A DNA stretch of 64,000 nt from Streptoverticillium olivoreticuli subsp. olivoreticuli (GTDB lineage: Bacteria > Actinomycetota > Actinomycetes > Streptomycetales > Streptomycetaceae), in the NCBI RefSeq assembly GCF_003391135.1, contig NZ_CP031455.1:868001-932000 (forward strand). Direction: 5' to 3'. A program made the position numbers and the translations under genes. Numbering within the stretch: position 1 is the first letter of the stretch; each line of letters opens with the position of its first letter. Below, piece after piece: positions 7,967 through 16,793 of this stretch. The notes beneath the pieces were generated by a model. That model ran no database searches, was not told the origin of the DNA, and saw only the letters and a program-made list of their open reading frames with translations.

Positions 7967-9337
7967 TTACCCGGCGAGGAGTTCACCCATCCACGCCTCG
8001 ATCGCGTCGGGTGTGCGCGGCAGCGCCCCCGACAGCAGGCGTGCCCCGTCGGCGGTGATGACCAGGTCGTCCTCGATCCGCACGCCGATGCCGCGGAGTT
8101 CGGCCGGCAGCGTCTCGTCGTCGGGCTGGAGGTAGAGCCCGGGCTCCACGGTGAGCACCTGCCCCTCCTCCAGGACGCCGTCGAGGTAGGCGTCCGCCCG
8201 CGCCTGCGCGCAGTCGTGCACGTCGAGGCCGAGCATGTGGCCGCTGCTGCACAGGGTGTACCGGCGATGGAGGTCGCCCTCGGCGCTCCTCAGGACGCCC
8301 CATTCGGCGAGCCCCTCGGCGATGACCCGCATGCCGGCCCGGTGGAAGTCGCGGAAGCTCGCCCCCGGTTCGAGCGCGGCCATGCCCGCGTCCTGGGCGG
8401 CGAGGACGAGTTCGTAGACCTGCCGCTGGACGGGTGAGAAGCGGCCCGACAGCGGGAGGGTGCGGGTGATGTCGGCGGTGTAGAGGGTGTCCGTCTCCAC
8501 TCCGGCGTCCAGCAGGAGGAGTTCGCGGGCGTCCAGGCGGCCTTCGTTGCGTATCCAGTGCAGGACGCACGCGTGCGCCCCGGAGGCGGCGATGGTCTCG
8601 TAGCCGGTGCCGTTGCCCTCCGCACGGGCGCGCAGGCCGAAGACGCCCTCGATCCAGCGCTCGCCGCGCGGGTGGGCCAGGGCACGTGGCAGCGCCCGTA
8701 CGACGTCCTCGAAGCCGACGGTCGTGTGGTCCACGGCCAGCTGCAGCTGACCGACCTCCCAGGCGTCCTTGACCAGCCGCAACTCGCTCAGGACGGTGGC
8801 GAGTTCGGCGTCGCGGGAAGCGTCGCGGCCGGGCGGCAGCTGACCACGGGTGTCGATGGGCGCGCAGCGGATGCCGGTCATGCGCTCGGCCTCGGCGAGG
8901 TCCGGGCGCCGGCCGACCCAGAACTCGCCGTAGCGGCGGTCCCGGTAGAACTCCTCACCGGTGCGCGGCGAGCGCGGCCGGACGTACAGCACCGCCTCGT
9001 GCCGGTGCGGGCCGTCCGGCTCCAGGACCAGCACGTGACCGGCCTGCTCCTCGCCGGTCAGCCCGGTCAGCCACACGTAGGCGCTGTGGGGGCGGAAGCG
9101 GTGATCGCAGTCGTTGGAGCGGACCTTGAGCTCGCCCGCGGGCACGATCAGGCGTTCGCCGGGGAAGCGCGCGGACAGCTTCGCCCGGCGCGCGGCGGCG
9201 AGGTCGGCCACCGGCAGCCGGAGGTCGCCGGACAGCGCCGTCGCGGCCCAGCCGTCCGCCATGAACGCCTCGAACTCCGCTGAAACCGGCAGGTCATGAC
9301 TTACCGTCCGGATCTCGGCAACTGCGGCCTCTTCCAC
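7967..9337 (-). CDS. Xaa-Pro aminopeptidase/prolidase (peptidase M24B)
   Basis: A 456-residue cytoplasmic metallopeptidase with an N-terminal AMP_N domain (to ~residue 180) and a C-terminal creatinase/pita-bread domain. All five metal ligands are visible: Asp in LLLLDAGVE, Asp in TADITRT, His in SSGHMLGLDVHD, Glu in LTVEPGLYL and Glu in GVRIEDDLV. The GTG at 9337 follows a clear GGAGGAAG site. Such enzymes release or expose imino acids at Xaa-Pro and probably Xaa-Hyp bonds. Next to a collagenase and hydroxyproline genes it most likely processes imported collagen peptides. Confidence 0.9.
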   Translation of the reverse strand: MEEAAVAEIRTVSHDLPVSAEFEAFMADGWAATALSGDLRLPVADLAAARRAKLSARFPGERLIVPAGELKVRSNDCDHRFRPHSAYVWLTGLTGEEQAGHVLVLEPDGPHRHEAVLYVRPRSPRTGEEFYRDRRYGEFWVGRRPDLAEAERMTGIRCAPIDTRGQLPPGRDASRDAELATVLSELRLVKDAWEVGQLQLAVDHTTVGFEDVVRALPRALAHPRGERWIEGVFGLRARAEGNGTGYETIAASGAHACVLHWIRNEGRLDARELLLLDAGVETDTLYTADITRTLPLSGRFSPVQRQVYELVLAAQDAGMAALEPGASFRDFHRAGMRVIAEGLAEWGVLRSAEGDLHRRYTLCSSGHMLGLDVHDCAQARADAYLDGVLEEGQVLTVEPGLYLQPDDETLPAELRGIGVRIEDDLVITADGARLLSGALPRTPDAIEAWMGELLAG

Positions 9338-9387
9338 GGGGCTTCCTCCTCGGACACAGGTGGATAACGGTGTGACTGACGCCTTGT

Positions 9388-9407
9388 CAGTGCAATTTCA
9401 CATTACT
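9388..9407. promoter_or_regulatory. Candidate operator in the peptidase/collagenase divergent region
   Basis: CAGTGCAAT, five bases (TTCAC), then ATTACT lies about 50 bp upstream of the peptidase start and 145 bp upstream of the collagenase start. It is the reverse-orientation relative of the element at 7899-7921, with a five- rather than seven-base centre. A single site here could control both the intracellular catabolic genes and the secreted collagenase. Confidence 0.45.
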
Positions 9408-9550
9408 ACGTTACACATCACATGGCGCGGAACAGTCCCCCACGGACCGCTCGCCGGACGGCAGTTGAAGCATCGCTCGCGCCACCGTTTCCACACGCAC
9501 GCCGTCTCCATGTGCGCATCACCCCACACCTCCCACACAGGAGTTCATCG

Positions 9551-11896
9551 GTGTATCGCTCCAGAACCCTGCGCGGATCCCTGCGCGCGTCCCTGCTCAC
9601 CACCGCCATAGCGACGGCGCTCTGCGCCACCGCCGTGCAGCCCGCTCACGCGGACTCCCCCTCGTCCCCCGGACCCGCCGCCGTACGTCCGGACACCCCC
9701 ACACCGAACCCCTTCGACGAGGTCACCCGGCTCGCGAAGGCCCCGCGGCCCGCGATCGAGTCCCCCACCGCGCCCGGCGGCCTGACCGGCGGGCGCGTGC
9801 CCGGCCCGCGTACGGACAAGCCGAAGGCCACGAAGGGCTCGGCCCCGCACGCCACGCTCGGCGACACCGCCGTTCCGTGCACGCTCGACGGCATCACGCG
9901 GCTCGCCCCCGAGCAGCTCGCCGACTTCCTCGCCGACCCGGCCGTCACCGCCGACGGCTGTCTGCGCACCGTCCTGTGGACCTGGGACCAGCGGCTGGTC
10001 CCGGTCATGTCGAGGGCGCACGTCCAGGCCGTCTCCCGGCGGATCGAGCGCCTGGCCGCCGCGCACGACGGGAAGAACGGCGGCCACCTGCTGGAGATGT
10101 TCACCTACCTCCACGCGGTGGCCTACCACGACTTCTCGCACGGCGAGATCGACATCACCGACCCGGCGACCGTCGAGGCCATGCGCCACGCGATCAGCTC
10201 CTTCGGCACGGCCGCCCGCACCTTCGATGCCACCCGCGCCAACGCCGAGACACTGCGCGAGGCCCTCATCGCAGCGAGCGCCCCGGGCCTGCGCCAGTAT
10301 CAACTGCCGCTGGTCGAGCGTGTCCTCGCGACCATGGACGCCGCGCACCCGGCGACGGCGAAGGACGTCTCGTGGGGCGGTGCCGCATTCGCCGCGCTGT
10401 CCCTGAACTACCTCGGCGTCTACTCCGGCAACCACGACGCCGCCTTCCGCGACGCCGTCACCGCCGACTCCGCCTACCGGGCCGCCTTCAAGGCCTTCGC
10501 CGGCTACACCCACCTCAAGGGCACGGCCAACGCCTGGGTGGTCCGCGACGCGCTCGGCGAGTACGGGCGGATCGGCCAGATCGACGCGTTGAAGAGCGAG
10601 ATCACCGCCGGCCTCGGCGGGCTGCTGACCACCACGGCCCGCGACTTCGGCGAGGGCAGCGAGCCGTGGGCGAAGGTCGTCACCTGGCTCAACGAGTTCG
10701 GTGCCTGTCAGCAGTACGGGGTGTGCAAGGCGGACATCGAGCGCCGCCTCTTCCCGCACACCTACACATACGACAACGGCGGGATCAAGGTCCGCACCGC
10801 GCTGGACCGGGCCACAGTCGACCAGCTCTACTACGCGAGCAAGCAGGTCAAGGCGCAGTTCCACCGCGTACTCGGCACCGAACAGCCGCTGGCGGACGAC
10901 ACCAACACCACGCTGAACATCGTGCTGTACGCCTCGCGCTCGGACTACGAGATCTACCACCCGCTGCTGACGGGCATGGGCACCAATAACGGCGGCATCT
11001 ACATCGAGAACGGCGCCACCTTCTACACCTACCAGCGCCGCGTCCCGCAGGACTCCACACTCACGCTGGAGGAGCTGTTCCGCCACGAGTACACCCACTA
11101 CCTCAACGGCCGCTGGGCGGTGCCCGGACTCTTCGGCGAGGGCCCCTGGTACCAGGGCGACCGGACCACCGCGATGGACGAGGGAACGGCGGAGTTCTTC
11201 GACGGCGCCACCCGCGAGGACGGCATCAAGGTCCGCAAGTCGCTGGTGCAGAGCATCATCAACGACACGGCGGACGGCAAGCCGCGCATGAGCATCGACC
11301 AGCTGCTGCACGCGCAGTACGAAAGGGACGGCTTCCGCTTCTACTCCTACGCGGGCACGTTCTTCGAGTTCCTCTGGGCCGAACACCCCTCGCTGCTGCG
11401 CGAGATGTACGGCTACGAGCGGGCGAACGACCCGGCCGGCTTCGACGCCTGGCGCGACCGCCTCGGCCGGGACGCGGGCCTGCAGCGCGCGTACGACGCC
11501 TTCCTCGACAAGCAGATCGCCAAGGTCCAGGACCTGTATGTGCCCAGCACCGCCTTCACACCGGTGAACCGGCTCCAGGACGCCTCGGCCTCCGCGGTCC
11601 GCTCGTCGTTCGCCGCCGCGACCGGCGCGACGCCCGACTGCAAGGCCGGAGGGTCGCCCGACCGTCCGCGGTTCGTCTGCACGGGCCGGATCACCGCGAA
11701 CCTGAGCAGCCCCGGCAACTCCGACCTGGTCTTCAAGGACATGTCCGGGACGGTCGACTACTTCATCCTCGACCGCGCGAAGGCGGGTTCCAACAACCTC
11801 GCCGACATGAACTGCACCTTCGGCAAGGTCGACATCTGGTCCGGCCGTCCCGCGGGGACGGCGGACTTCAGCTGCGAGGGGCCGCTGCGCGGCTGA
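9551..11896 (+). CDS. Secreted microbial collagenase (peptidase family M9)
   Basis: A 781-residue zinc metalloprotease. The GTG at 9551 has an AGGAG site 7 bp upstream and opens a Sec signal peptide ending near AVQPAHA|DSP (about residue 34). A helical activator region (M9_N, ~90-380) precedes the catalytic domain with the zinc motif HEYTH (H512-H516) and the third ligand E544 in MDEGTAE. The C-terminal ~110 residues form a small Cys-containing domain. No PKD or classical collagen-binding repeats were seen. It is divergent from the peptidase and hydroxyproline operon, so degradation outside and catabolism inside appear co-located. Confidence 0.92.
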   Translation: MYRSRTLRGSLRASLLTTAIATALCATAVQPAHADSPSSPGPAAVRPDTPTPNPFDEVTRLAKAPRPAIESPTAPGGLTGGRVPGPRTDKPKATKGSAPHATLGDTAVPCTLDGITRLAPEQLADFLADPAVTADGCLRTVLWTWDQRLVPVMSRAHVQAVSRRIERLAAAHDGKNGGHLLEMFTYLHAVAYHDFSHGEIDITDPATVEAMRHAISSFGTAARTFDATRANAETLREALIAASAPGLRQYQLPLVERVLATMDAAHPATAKDVSWGGAAFAALSLNYLGVYSGNHDAAFRDAVTADSAYRAAFKAFAGYTHLKGTANAWVVRDALGEYGRIGQIDALKSEITAGLGGLLTTTARDFGEGSEPWAKVVTWLNEFGACQQYGVCKADIERRLFPHTYTYDNGGIKVRTALDRATVDQLYYASKQVKAQFHRVLGTEQPLADDTNTTLNIVLYASRSDYEIYHPLLTGMGTNNGGIYIENGATFYTYQRRVPQDSTLTLEELFRHEYTHYLNGRWAVPGLFGEGPWYQGDRTTAMDEGTAEFFDGATREDGIKVRKSLVQSIINDTADGKPRMSIDQLLHAQYERDGFRFYSYAGTFFEFLWAEHPSLLREMYGYERANDPAGFDAWRDRLGRDAGLQRAYDAFLDKQIAKVQDLYVPSTAFTPVNRLQDASASAVRSSFAAATGATPDCKAGGSPDRPRFVCTGRITANLSSPGNSDLVFKDMSGTVDYFILDRAKAGSNNLADMNCTFGKVDIWSGRPAGTADFSCEGPLRG

Positions 11897-11914
11897 CGCC
11901 ACCGGCCGGTCCTT

Positions 11915-11958
11915 CCCGGGCTTCGTGCCCGTCCCGCGGGACGGGCACGAAGCCCGGG
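11915..11958. terminator. Bidirectional terminator, 44-bp perfect palindrome
   Basis: The sequence is a perfect palindrome centred between 11936 and 11937, with 22 bp on each side and no mismatch. It starts 19 bp after the collagenase stop and ends 3 bp before the stop of the convergent Lrp-type gene. It can act as a stem-loop terminator for both transcripts. Confidence 0.85.
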
Positions 11959-11961
11959 CAC

Positions 11962-12417
11962 TCAGTCGTCGACCGGCAGGCCCCGCGGCTCCTTGATCCG
12001 TTTCATGATGATCTGCGAGTTGACCTCGGTGATGCCGGTCAGTGTGGTGAGGCGCTCGATCCACAGCCGCTCGTAGGCGGTGATGTCGGCGACCGCGATG
12101 CGCAGCAGACAGCCGGGGCTGCCGAAGAGGCGGTACGCCTCGATGACGTCGGGGATGTCCTGGAGCGCCGCCTCGAAGGCCTCGACCGCCTCCCGGTCGC
12201 GTTTGACCTCGATGGAGACCAGGACCTCGAAGCTCCTGCCGACGGCTTCGGGGTCGATGATCGCCCGGTAGCCCTGGATGACGCCGTCCTGTTCGAGCTG
12301 GCGGACACGGCGCATGCACGGTGAGGACGTGAGGCCGACCCGCTGGGCCAGCTCCTGGATGGTCAGCCGGCCGTCGTCCTGGAGCTCGCGCAAGATATTT
12401 CTGTCGATCTGATCCAC
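11962..12417 (-). CDS. Lrp/AsnC-family transcriptional regulator
   Basis: A 151-residue regulator. The N-terminal helix-turn-helix covers residues ~1-50 (VDQIDRNILRELQDDGR, LAQRVGLTSSPCMRRVRQLE). A C-terminal RAM ligand domain follows (SFEVLVSIEV, GSPGCLLRIAVADITAYE). The GTG at 12417 gives the standard family start. It is divergent from the asparaginase-aspartase-malic enzyme operon and probably senses asparagine, aspartate or another amino acid to control it. Confidence 0.92.
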   Translation of the reverse strand: MDQIDRNILRELQDDGRLTIQELAQRVGLTSSPCMRRVRQLEQDGVIQGYRAIIDPEAVGRSFEVLVSIEVKRDREAVEAFEAALQDIPDVIEAYRLFGSPGCLLRIAVADITAYERLWIERLTTLTGITEVNSQIIMKRIKEPRGLPVDD

Positions 12418-12631
12418 GGCGCAATTATCCACCACGCTGTGGCGCTCAGCGCGCCCGATCTGGCGACCCGATTGCGCGCGATTCGTCCTATGGTTGCTCC
12501 CGCCCCGACCGCCGCAGGAACCGGCGTACGAGGGCATGCCTCGGACCGCAGCAACAACGGGCCGGAGGCACCCAGCCGTGCGACACGTTGCCGCGCACGG
12601 CAGTGATCATCTGGCAGAGGAGCGCGCAGAC

Positions 12632-13639
12632 GTGGGACAGATCGTCGTCATCAGCACGGGCGGGACGATCGCCAGCCGCTGGCAGGGGTCGGGGTTCGCC
12701 GCGGAGGCCCGGGGCACGGACGTCATGGCCACGGCCGTCCTGCCCGAGGGCGTGTCCGTGCGGGTCGTCGACCTGATGAGCGTGAACAGCGCCCGGCTCA
12801 CCACCGCACACCAGCTGGCGCTCCTGCGCACCGTGCGCGAGGTGCTGGCCGATCCCGGTGTGGACGGCATCGTCGTCACGCACGGCACGGACACGCTGGA
12901 GGAGTCCGCCTTCCTCCTCGACCTCCATCACGACGACCCCCGGCCGGTGGTCTTCACCGGCGCCCAGCGCCCGCTCGAAGCGCCGGACGGTGACGGGCCG
13001 CGCAACCTCCACGACGCGCTGCTGACCGCGGCTTCGGTGCGTGACCTCGGCGTCCTGGTGGTCTTCGACGGGCAGGTGCACGCCGCACGCGGCACGGTGA
13101 AGGTGCAGACGCTGGCCGCCGACGCGTTCGCCGACCCCTCCGGCAGCCGGGTCGCGGACGTGGGAGCCGACGGAGTCGTCATCCACCGCCGCCCCGAACG
13201 CCCGGCGCCGCTCCCCCTGCCGTCGTCCGCCGAACCGCTGCCCCGGGTCGACATCGTCATGCACCACTGCGACGCGGACCCGCTGTTCCTCGACACCGCC
13301 GTCGAGGCGGGCGCCCAGGGCATCGTCCTGGTGGCCACGGGAGCGGGAAACGCCACCCCCGAGATCAGCACCGCCGTCGAAGCCGCGGTCTCCCGCGGTG
13401 TGCTCGTCGCCGTGACCACACGTGTGCCCACCGGGCCGGTCGCGGAGATCTACACCCACGGCGGCGCGGTGGACCTCGCCGCCGCCGGAGCGGTCCTGAC
13501 CGGCACCCTGCGCGCCAGCCAGGCCCGGATCGCCGTGCTCGCGGCGGCCCTCGCCTCCACCGACCCGGCCGAACGCGCCCGAATACTGCGCCACGTGCTC
13601 GGCAGCCCTGTGGCCGCCGCGCCGGGCGCACGGGCCTGA
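12632..13639 (+). CDS. L-asparaginase
   Basis: A 335-residue asparaginase. The two threonine motifs are present: VVISTGGTIAS near the N-terminus and VVTHGTDTLEESAF around residue 85. The enzyme hydrolyses L-asparagine to aspartate and ammonia. No signal peptide is present with the GTG at 12632, which has AGAGGAG 9 bp upstream, so a cytoplasmic enzyme is likely; the longer open frame to 12494 adds an unconserved tail. It is the first gene of an operon with aspartase and malic enzyme. Confidence 0.92.
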   Translation: MGQIVVISTGGTIASRWQGSGFAAEARGTDVMATAVLPEGVSVRVVDLMSVNSARLTTAHQLALLRTVREVLADPGVDGIVVTHGTDTLEESAFLLDLHHDDPRPVVFTGAQRPLEAPDGDGPRNLHDALLTAASVRDLGVLVVFDGQVHAARGTVKVQTLAADAFADPSGSRVADVGADGVVIHRRPERPAPLPLPSSAEPLPRVDIVMHHCDADPLFLDTAVEAGAQGIVLVATGAGNATPEISTAVEAAVSRGVLVAVTTRVPTGPVAEIYTHGGAVDLAAAGAVLTGTLRASQARIAVLAAALASTDPAERARILRHVLGSPVAAAPGARA

Positions 13640-13682
13640 CGTCCTCTCCTTCTCCCTCTCCCCCGCACCTGATCGGATTCCC

Positions 13683-15137
13683 ATGTCGGCACCCGTTCCC
13701 GCCCCCGCCCACGACCACCCGCCGGTCCGTACCGAGCACGACCTGCTCGGTGACCGGGACGTCCCCGCGGTCGCGTACTACGGCGTGCACACCCTGCGGG
13801 CCGTGGAGAACTTCCCCGTCACCGGGACCCCGATCGCCGCCTATCCCGACCTCGTCATCGCCCTGGCCTCCGTCAAGCAGGCCGCCGCCCAGGCCAACCA
13901 CGACCTGGGGCTGCTGGACGGCCGCAAGGCGGACGCCATCGTGCGGGCCTGCGAAGAGATCCGTGCCGGGCGGCTCCACGACCAGTTCGTCGTCGACGTC
14001 ATCCAGGGCGGCGCGGGCACTTCCACCAACATGAACGCCAACGAGGTCGTCGCCAACCGGGCGCTGGAACTCCTCGGCCACGACAAGGGCGACTACCGGC
14101 ACCTGCACCCGCTGGAGGACGTCAACGCCGGGCAGAGCACCAACGACGTCTACCCCACCGCCGTCGGCCTCTCCCTGCAGCTCGCCGCCGGCCGTCTGCT
14201 GGAGGCCATGGAGGTGCTGCGGCAGGCGTTCGCGGCCAAGGCGGAGGAGTTCGCGGACGTCCTCAAGATGGGCCGCACCCAGCTCCAGGACGCGGTGCCC
14301 ATGACGCTGGGCCAGGAGTTCGCGACGTACGCCGTCATGCTGGCCGAGGACCGGGCACGCCTGGACGAGGCCTGCGTGCTGCTGCGCGAGATCAACCTCG
14401 GCGGCACCGCCATCGGCACCGGCCTCAACAGCCACCCGAGGTACGCCGAGGTGGCCTGCGCCCACCTGGGCAGGATCACCGGCATCCCGCTCACCGTCGC
14501 CGGAGACCTCGTCGAGGCCACCCAGGACGTGGGCGCGTTCGTCCAGCTCTCCGGCGTGCTCAAGCGGATCGCCGTCAAGCTCTCCAAGACCTGCAACGAC
14601 CTGCGCCTGCTCTCGTGCGGGCCCCGCGCCGGCCTCGCCGAGATCAACCTGCCGCCCGTGCAGGCGGGTTCGAGCATCATGCCCGGCAAGGTGAACCCGG
14701 TGATCCCCGAGGTGGTCAACCAGATCGCCTTCGAGGTCATCGGCAACGACGTGACCGTCACCTTCGCCGCCGAGGCCGGCCAGCTCCAGCTCAACGCCTT
14801 CGAGCCGGTCATCGCGCACAGCCTGCTCAAGAGCCTCACGCATCTGCGGGCAGGCTGCCTGACCCTCGCCGAGCGGTGCGTCAGCGGCATCACCGCCAAT
14901 CGCGATCATCTGGCCCAGCTCGTCGGAGAGTCCATCGGCCTGGCCACCGCGCTCAACCCGCACATCGGCTACGAGCAGGCCACCGCCGTCGCCCAGGAGG
15001 CGCTGACCACGGGCGCCTCGGTGCAGGACCTCGTCCTGGCCAAGGGCCTGCTCACCCCGGAGCGGCTCCGGCAGGTCCTCCACCCGGACAGCCTCGCCCG
15101 CCCGCACGCCCCGGCGACGGTCACGAACGGCTCCTGA
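13683..15137 (+). CDS. aspA: Aspartate ammonia-lyase
   Basis: A 484-residue member of the fumarase/aspartase superfamily. The signature loop GSSIMPGKVNPVIPE is present with the catalytic Ser, along with GGAGTSTNMNANEV and NAGQSTNDVYPTA. The N-terminus (EHDLLGDRDVPAVAYYGVHT) is the standard AspA start. It converts aspartate to fumarate plus ammonia, directly using the asparaginase product. The gap to the asparaginase gene is 43 bp. Confidence 0.94.
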   Translation: MSAPVPAPAHDHPPVRTEHDLLGDRDVPAVAYYGVHTLRAVENFPVTGTPIAAYPDLVIALASVKQAAAQANHDLGLLDGRKADAIVRACEEIRAGRLHDQFVVDVIQGGAGTSTNMNANEVVANRALELLGHDKGDYRHLHPLEDVNAGQSTNDVYPTAVGLSLQLAAGRLLEAMEVLRQAFAAKAEEFADVLKMGRTQLQDAVPMTLGQEFATYAVMLAEDRARLDEACVLLREINLGGTAIGTGLNSHPRYAEVACAHLGRITGIPLTVAGDLVEATQDVGAFVQLSGVLKRIAVKLSKTCNDLRLLSCGPRAGLAEINLPPVQAGSSIMPGKVNPVIPEVVNQIAFEVIGNDVTVTFAAEAGQLQLNAFEPVIAHSLLKSLTHLRAGCLTLAERCVSGITANRDHLAQLVGESIGLATALNPHIGYEQATAVAQEALTTGASVQDLVLAKGLLTPERLRQVLHPDSLARPHAPATVTNGS

Positions 15138-15195
15138 CGGAGCCCCCATTCAGCAGCAGATCCAGCACCGCACACCAGAAAGAAGAAGCACCCCG

Positions 15196-16611
15196 ATGGC
15201 AACGGCGCCAAGCGTCTCGTACTCGATGACGGTCCGGCTGGAGGTCCCCGCGAGCGGGACCGCGGTCAGCCAGCTCACCACGGCCGTGGAGTCCTCCGGC
15301 GGATCGGTGACCGGCCTCGACGTCACCGCCTCCGGCCACGAGAAGCTGCGGATCGACGTGACCGTCGCCGCGACCTCCACCGACCACGCCGACGAGATCG
15401 TGGAGAAACTCCGCGGCATCGAAGGCGTCGTCCTCGGCAAGGTCTCCGACCGCACCTTCCTGATGCACCTCGGCGGCAAGATCGAGATGGCGTCCAAGCA
15501 CCCCATCCGCAACCGCGACGACCTCTCCATGATCTACACCCCCGGCGTCGCCCGCGTCTGCATGGCCATCGCCGAGAACCCCGAGGACGCCCGCCGCCTG
15601 ACCATCAAGCGCAACAGCGTCGCCGTGGTCACCGACGGCTCCGCCGTCCTGGGCCTGGGCAACATCGGCCCCAAGGCCGCCCTGCCCGTCATGGAGGGCA
15701 AGGCCGCCCTCTTCAAGCGCTTCGCCGGCATCGACGCCTGGCCCATCTGCCTCGACACCCAGGACTCCGACGCCATCGTCGAGATCGTCAAGGCCATCGC
15801 CCCCGGCTTCGCCGGCATCAACCTCGAGGACATCTCCGCCCCCCGCTGCTTCGAGATCGAAGCCCGCCTGCGCGAAGCCCTCGACATCCCCGTCTTCCAC
15901 GACGACCAGCACGGCACCGCCATCGTCGTCCTCGCCGCCCTCACCAACGCCCTGCGCGTGGTCGACAAGGCCATCGGCGACGTACGCGTCGTCATGTCCG
16001 GCGCGGGCGCCGCCGGCACCGCCATCCTCAAGCTCCTCATCGCCGCCGGCGTCAAGCACGCCGTCGTCGCCGACATCCACGGCGTCGTCCACGCCGGCCG
16101 CGAGGACCTCGTCGCCGCGAGCCCCGAATCCGCGCTGCGCTGGATCGCGGACAACACCAACCCCGACGGCATCACGGGCACCCTCAAGGAAGCCGTGGCC
16201 GGCGCCGACGTCTTCATCGGCGTCTCCGCCCCCAACGTCCTGACCGGCCAGGACGTGGCCGGCATGGCCGACGGCGCGATCGTCTTCGCACTCGCCAACC
16301 CCGACCCCGAGGTCGACCCCGCCATCGCCCGCCAGTCCGCCGCCGTGGTCGCCACCGGCCGCTCGGACTTCCCCAACCAGATCAACAACGTCCTGGTCTT
16401 CCCCGGCGTCTTCCGCGGCCTGCTCGACGCACAGTCCCGCACCGTCAACACCGAAATGATGCTCGCCGCCGCCGGAGCCCTCGCCGACGTCGTCGCCGAA
16501 GACGAACTCAACGCCAACTACATCATCCCCAGCGTCTTCCATGCGGGAGCCACGGAGGCGGTGGCCTCGGCGGTGAAGCGGGCCTCGCTGGCGCTCCGCG
16601 CGGCGGAGTGA
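15196..16611 (+). CDS. NAD(P)-dependent malic enzyme with N-terminal ACT-like domain
   Basis: A 471-residue decarboxylating malate dehydrogenase. Residues ~1-85 look like an ACT-type regulatory domain (SYSMTVRLEVPASGTAVSQL). The malic domain follows (MIYTPGVARVC, metal region FHDDQHGTAIVVLAA), then the NAD(P) domain (VVMSGAGAAGTAILKLL). After fumarate from aspartase is hydrated to malate, this enzyme gives pyruvate and reducing power, completing an asparagine-to-pyruvate route within the operon apart from fumarase. ACT-malic enzymes are often amino-acid regulated. Confidence 0.93.
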   Translation: MATAPSVSYSMTVRLEVPASGTAVSQLTTAVESSGGSVTGLDVTASGHEKLRIDVTVAATSTDHADEIVEKLRGIEGVVLGKVSDRTFLMHLGGKIEMASKHPIRNRDDLSMIYTPGVARVCMAIAENPEDARRLTIKRNSVAVVTDGSAVLGLGNIGPKAALPVMEGKAALFKRFAGIDAWPICLDTQDSDAIVEIVKAIAPGFAGINLEDISAPRCFEIEARLREALDIPVFHDDQHGTAIVVLAALTNALRVVDKAIGDVRVVMSGAGAAGTAILKLLIAAGVKHAVVADIHGVVHAGREDLVAASPESALRWIADNTNPDGITGTLKEAVAGADVFIGVSAPNVLTGQDVAGMADGAIVFALANPDPEVDPAIARQSAAVVATGRSDFPNQINNVLVFPGVFRGLLDAQSRTVNTEMMLAAAGALADVVAEDELNANYIIPSVFHAGATEAVASAVKRASLALRAAE

Positions 16612-16667
16612 GTTCCGGTCCGGCTTCCGGAAGTTGAGCCGTGGTCGGTTCTGCTGGTGGGTCGGGG

Positions 16668-16699
16668 GGTGTGCCCGCGGCGCGGTCCGCGGGCACACC
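16668..16699 (+). terminator. Stem-loop terminator after the malic enzyme gene
   Basis: A perfect 13-bp inverted repeat (16668-16680 with 16687-16699) and a 6-base loop lie 57 bp beyond the malic enzyme stop. It is GC-rich with no T-tract, as is common in Streptomyces. Confidence 0.7.
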
Positions 16700-16710
16700 G
16701 GGCCCGGTCT

Positions 16711-16759
16711 CATGGCTCATGGCTCATGGCTCATGGCTCATGGCTCATGGCTCATGGCC
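16711..16759. repeat. Tandem heptamer repeat (CATGGCT)
   Basis: Six exact copies of CATGGCT are followed by one variant (CATGGCC), giving seven head-to-tail units between the malic-operon terminator and the end of the SUKH gene. No open frame depends on it. It is probably a slippage-prone microsatellite. Confidence 0.9.
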
Positions 16760-16793
16760 GGATCGGTGTACGTGCGGGCCGGGCGCGCAACCC

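Noticed and set aside
9545..12424. A 959-codon minus-strand frame opposite the collagenase
   Set aside because: It is an antisense shadow without domains; the collagenase signal peptide and HEYTH motif define the coding strand.
16711..16759. CATGGCT repeats considered as a CRISPR array
   Set aside because: The units are seven bases with no spacers and no cas genes are near.
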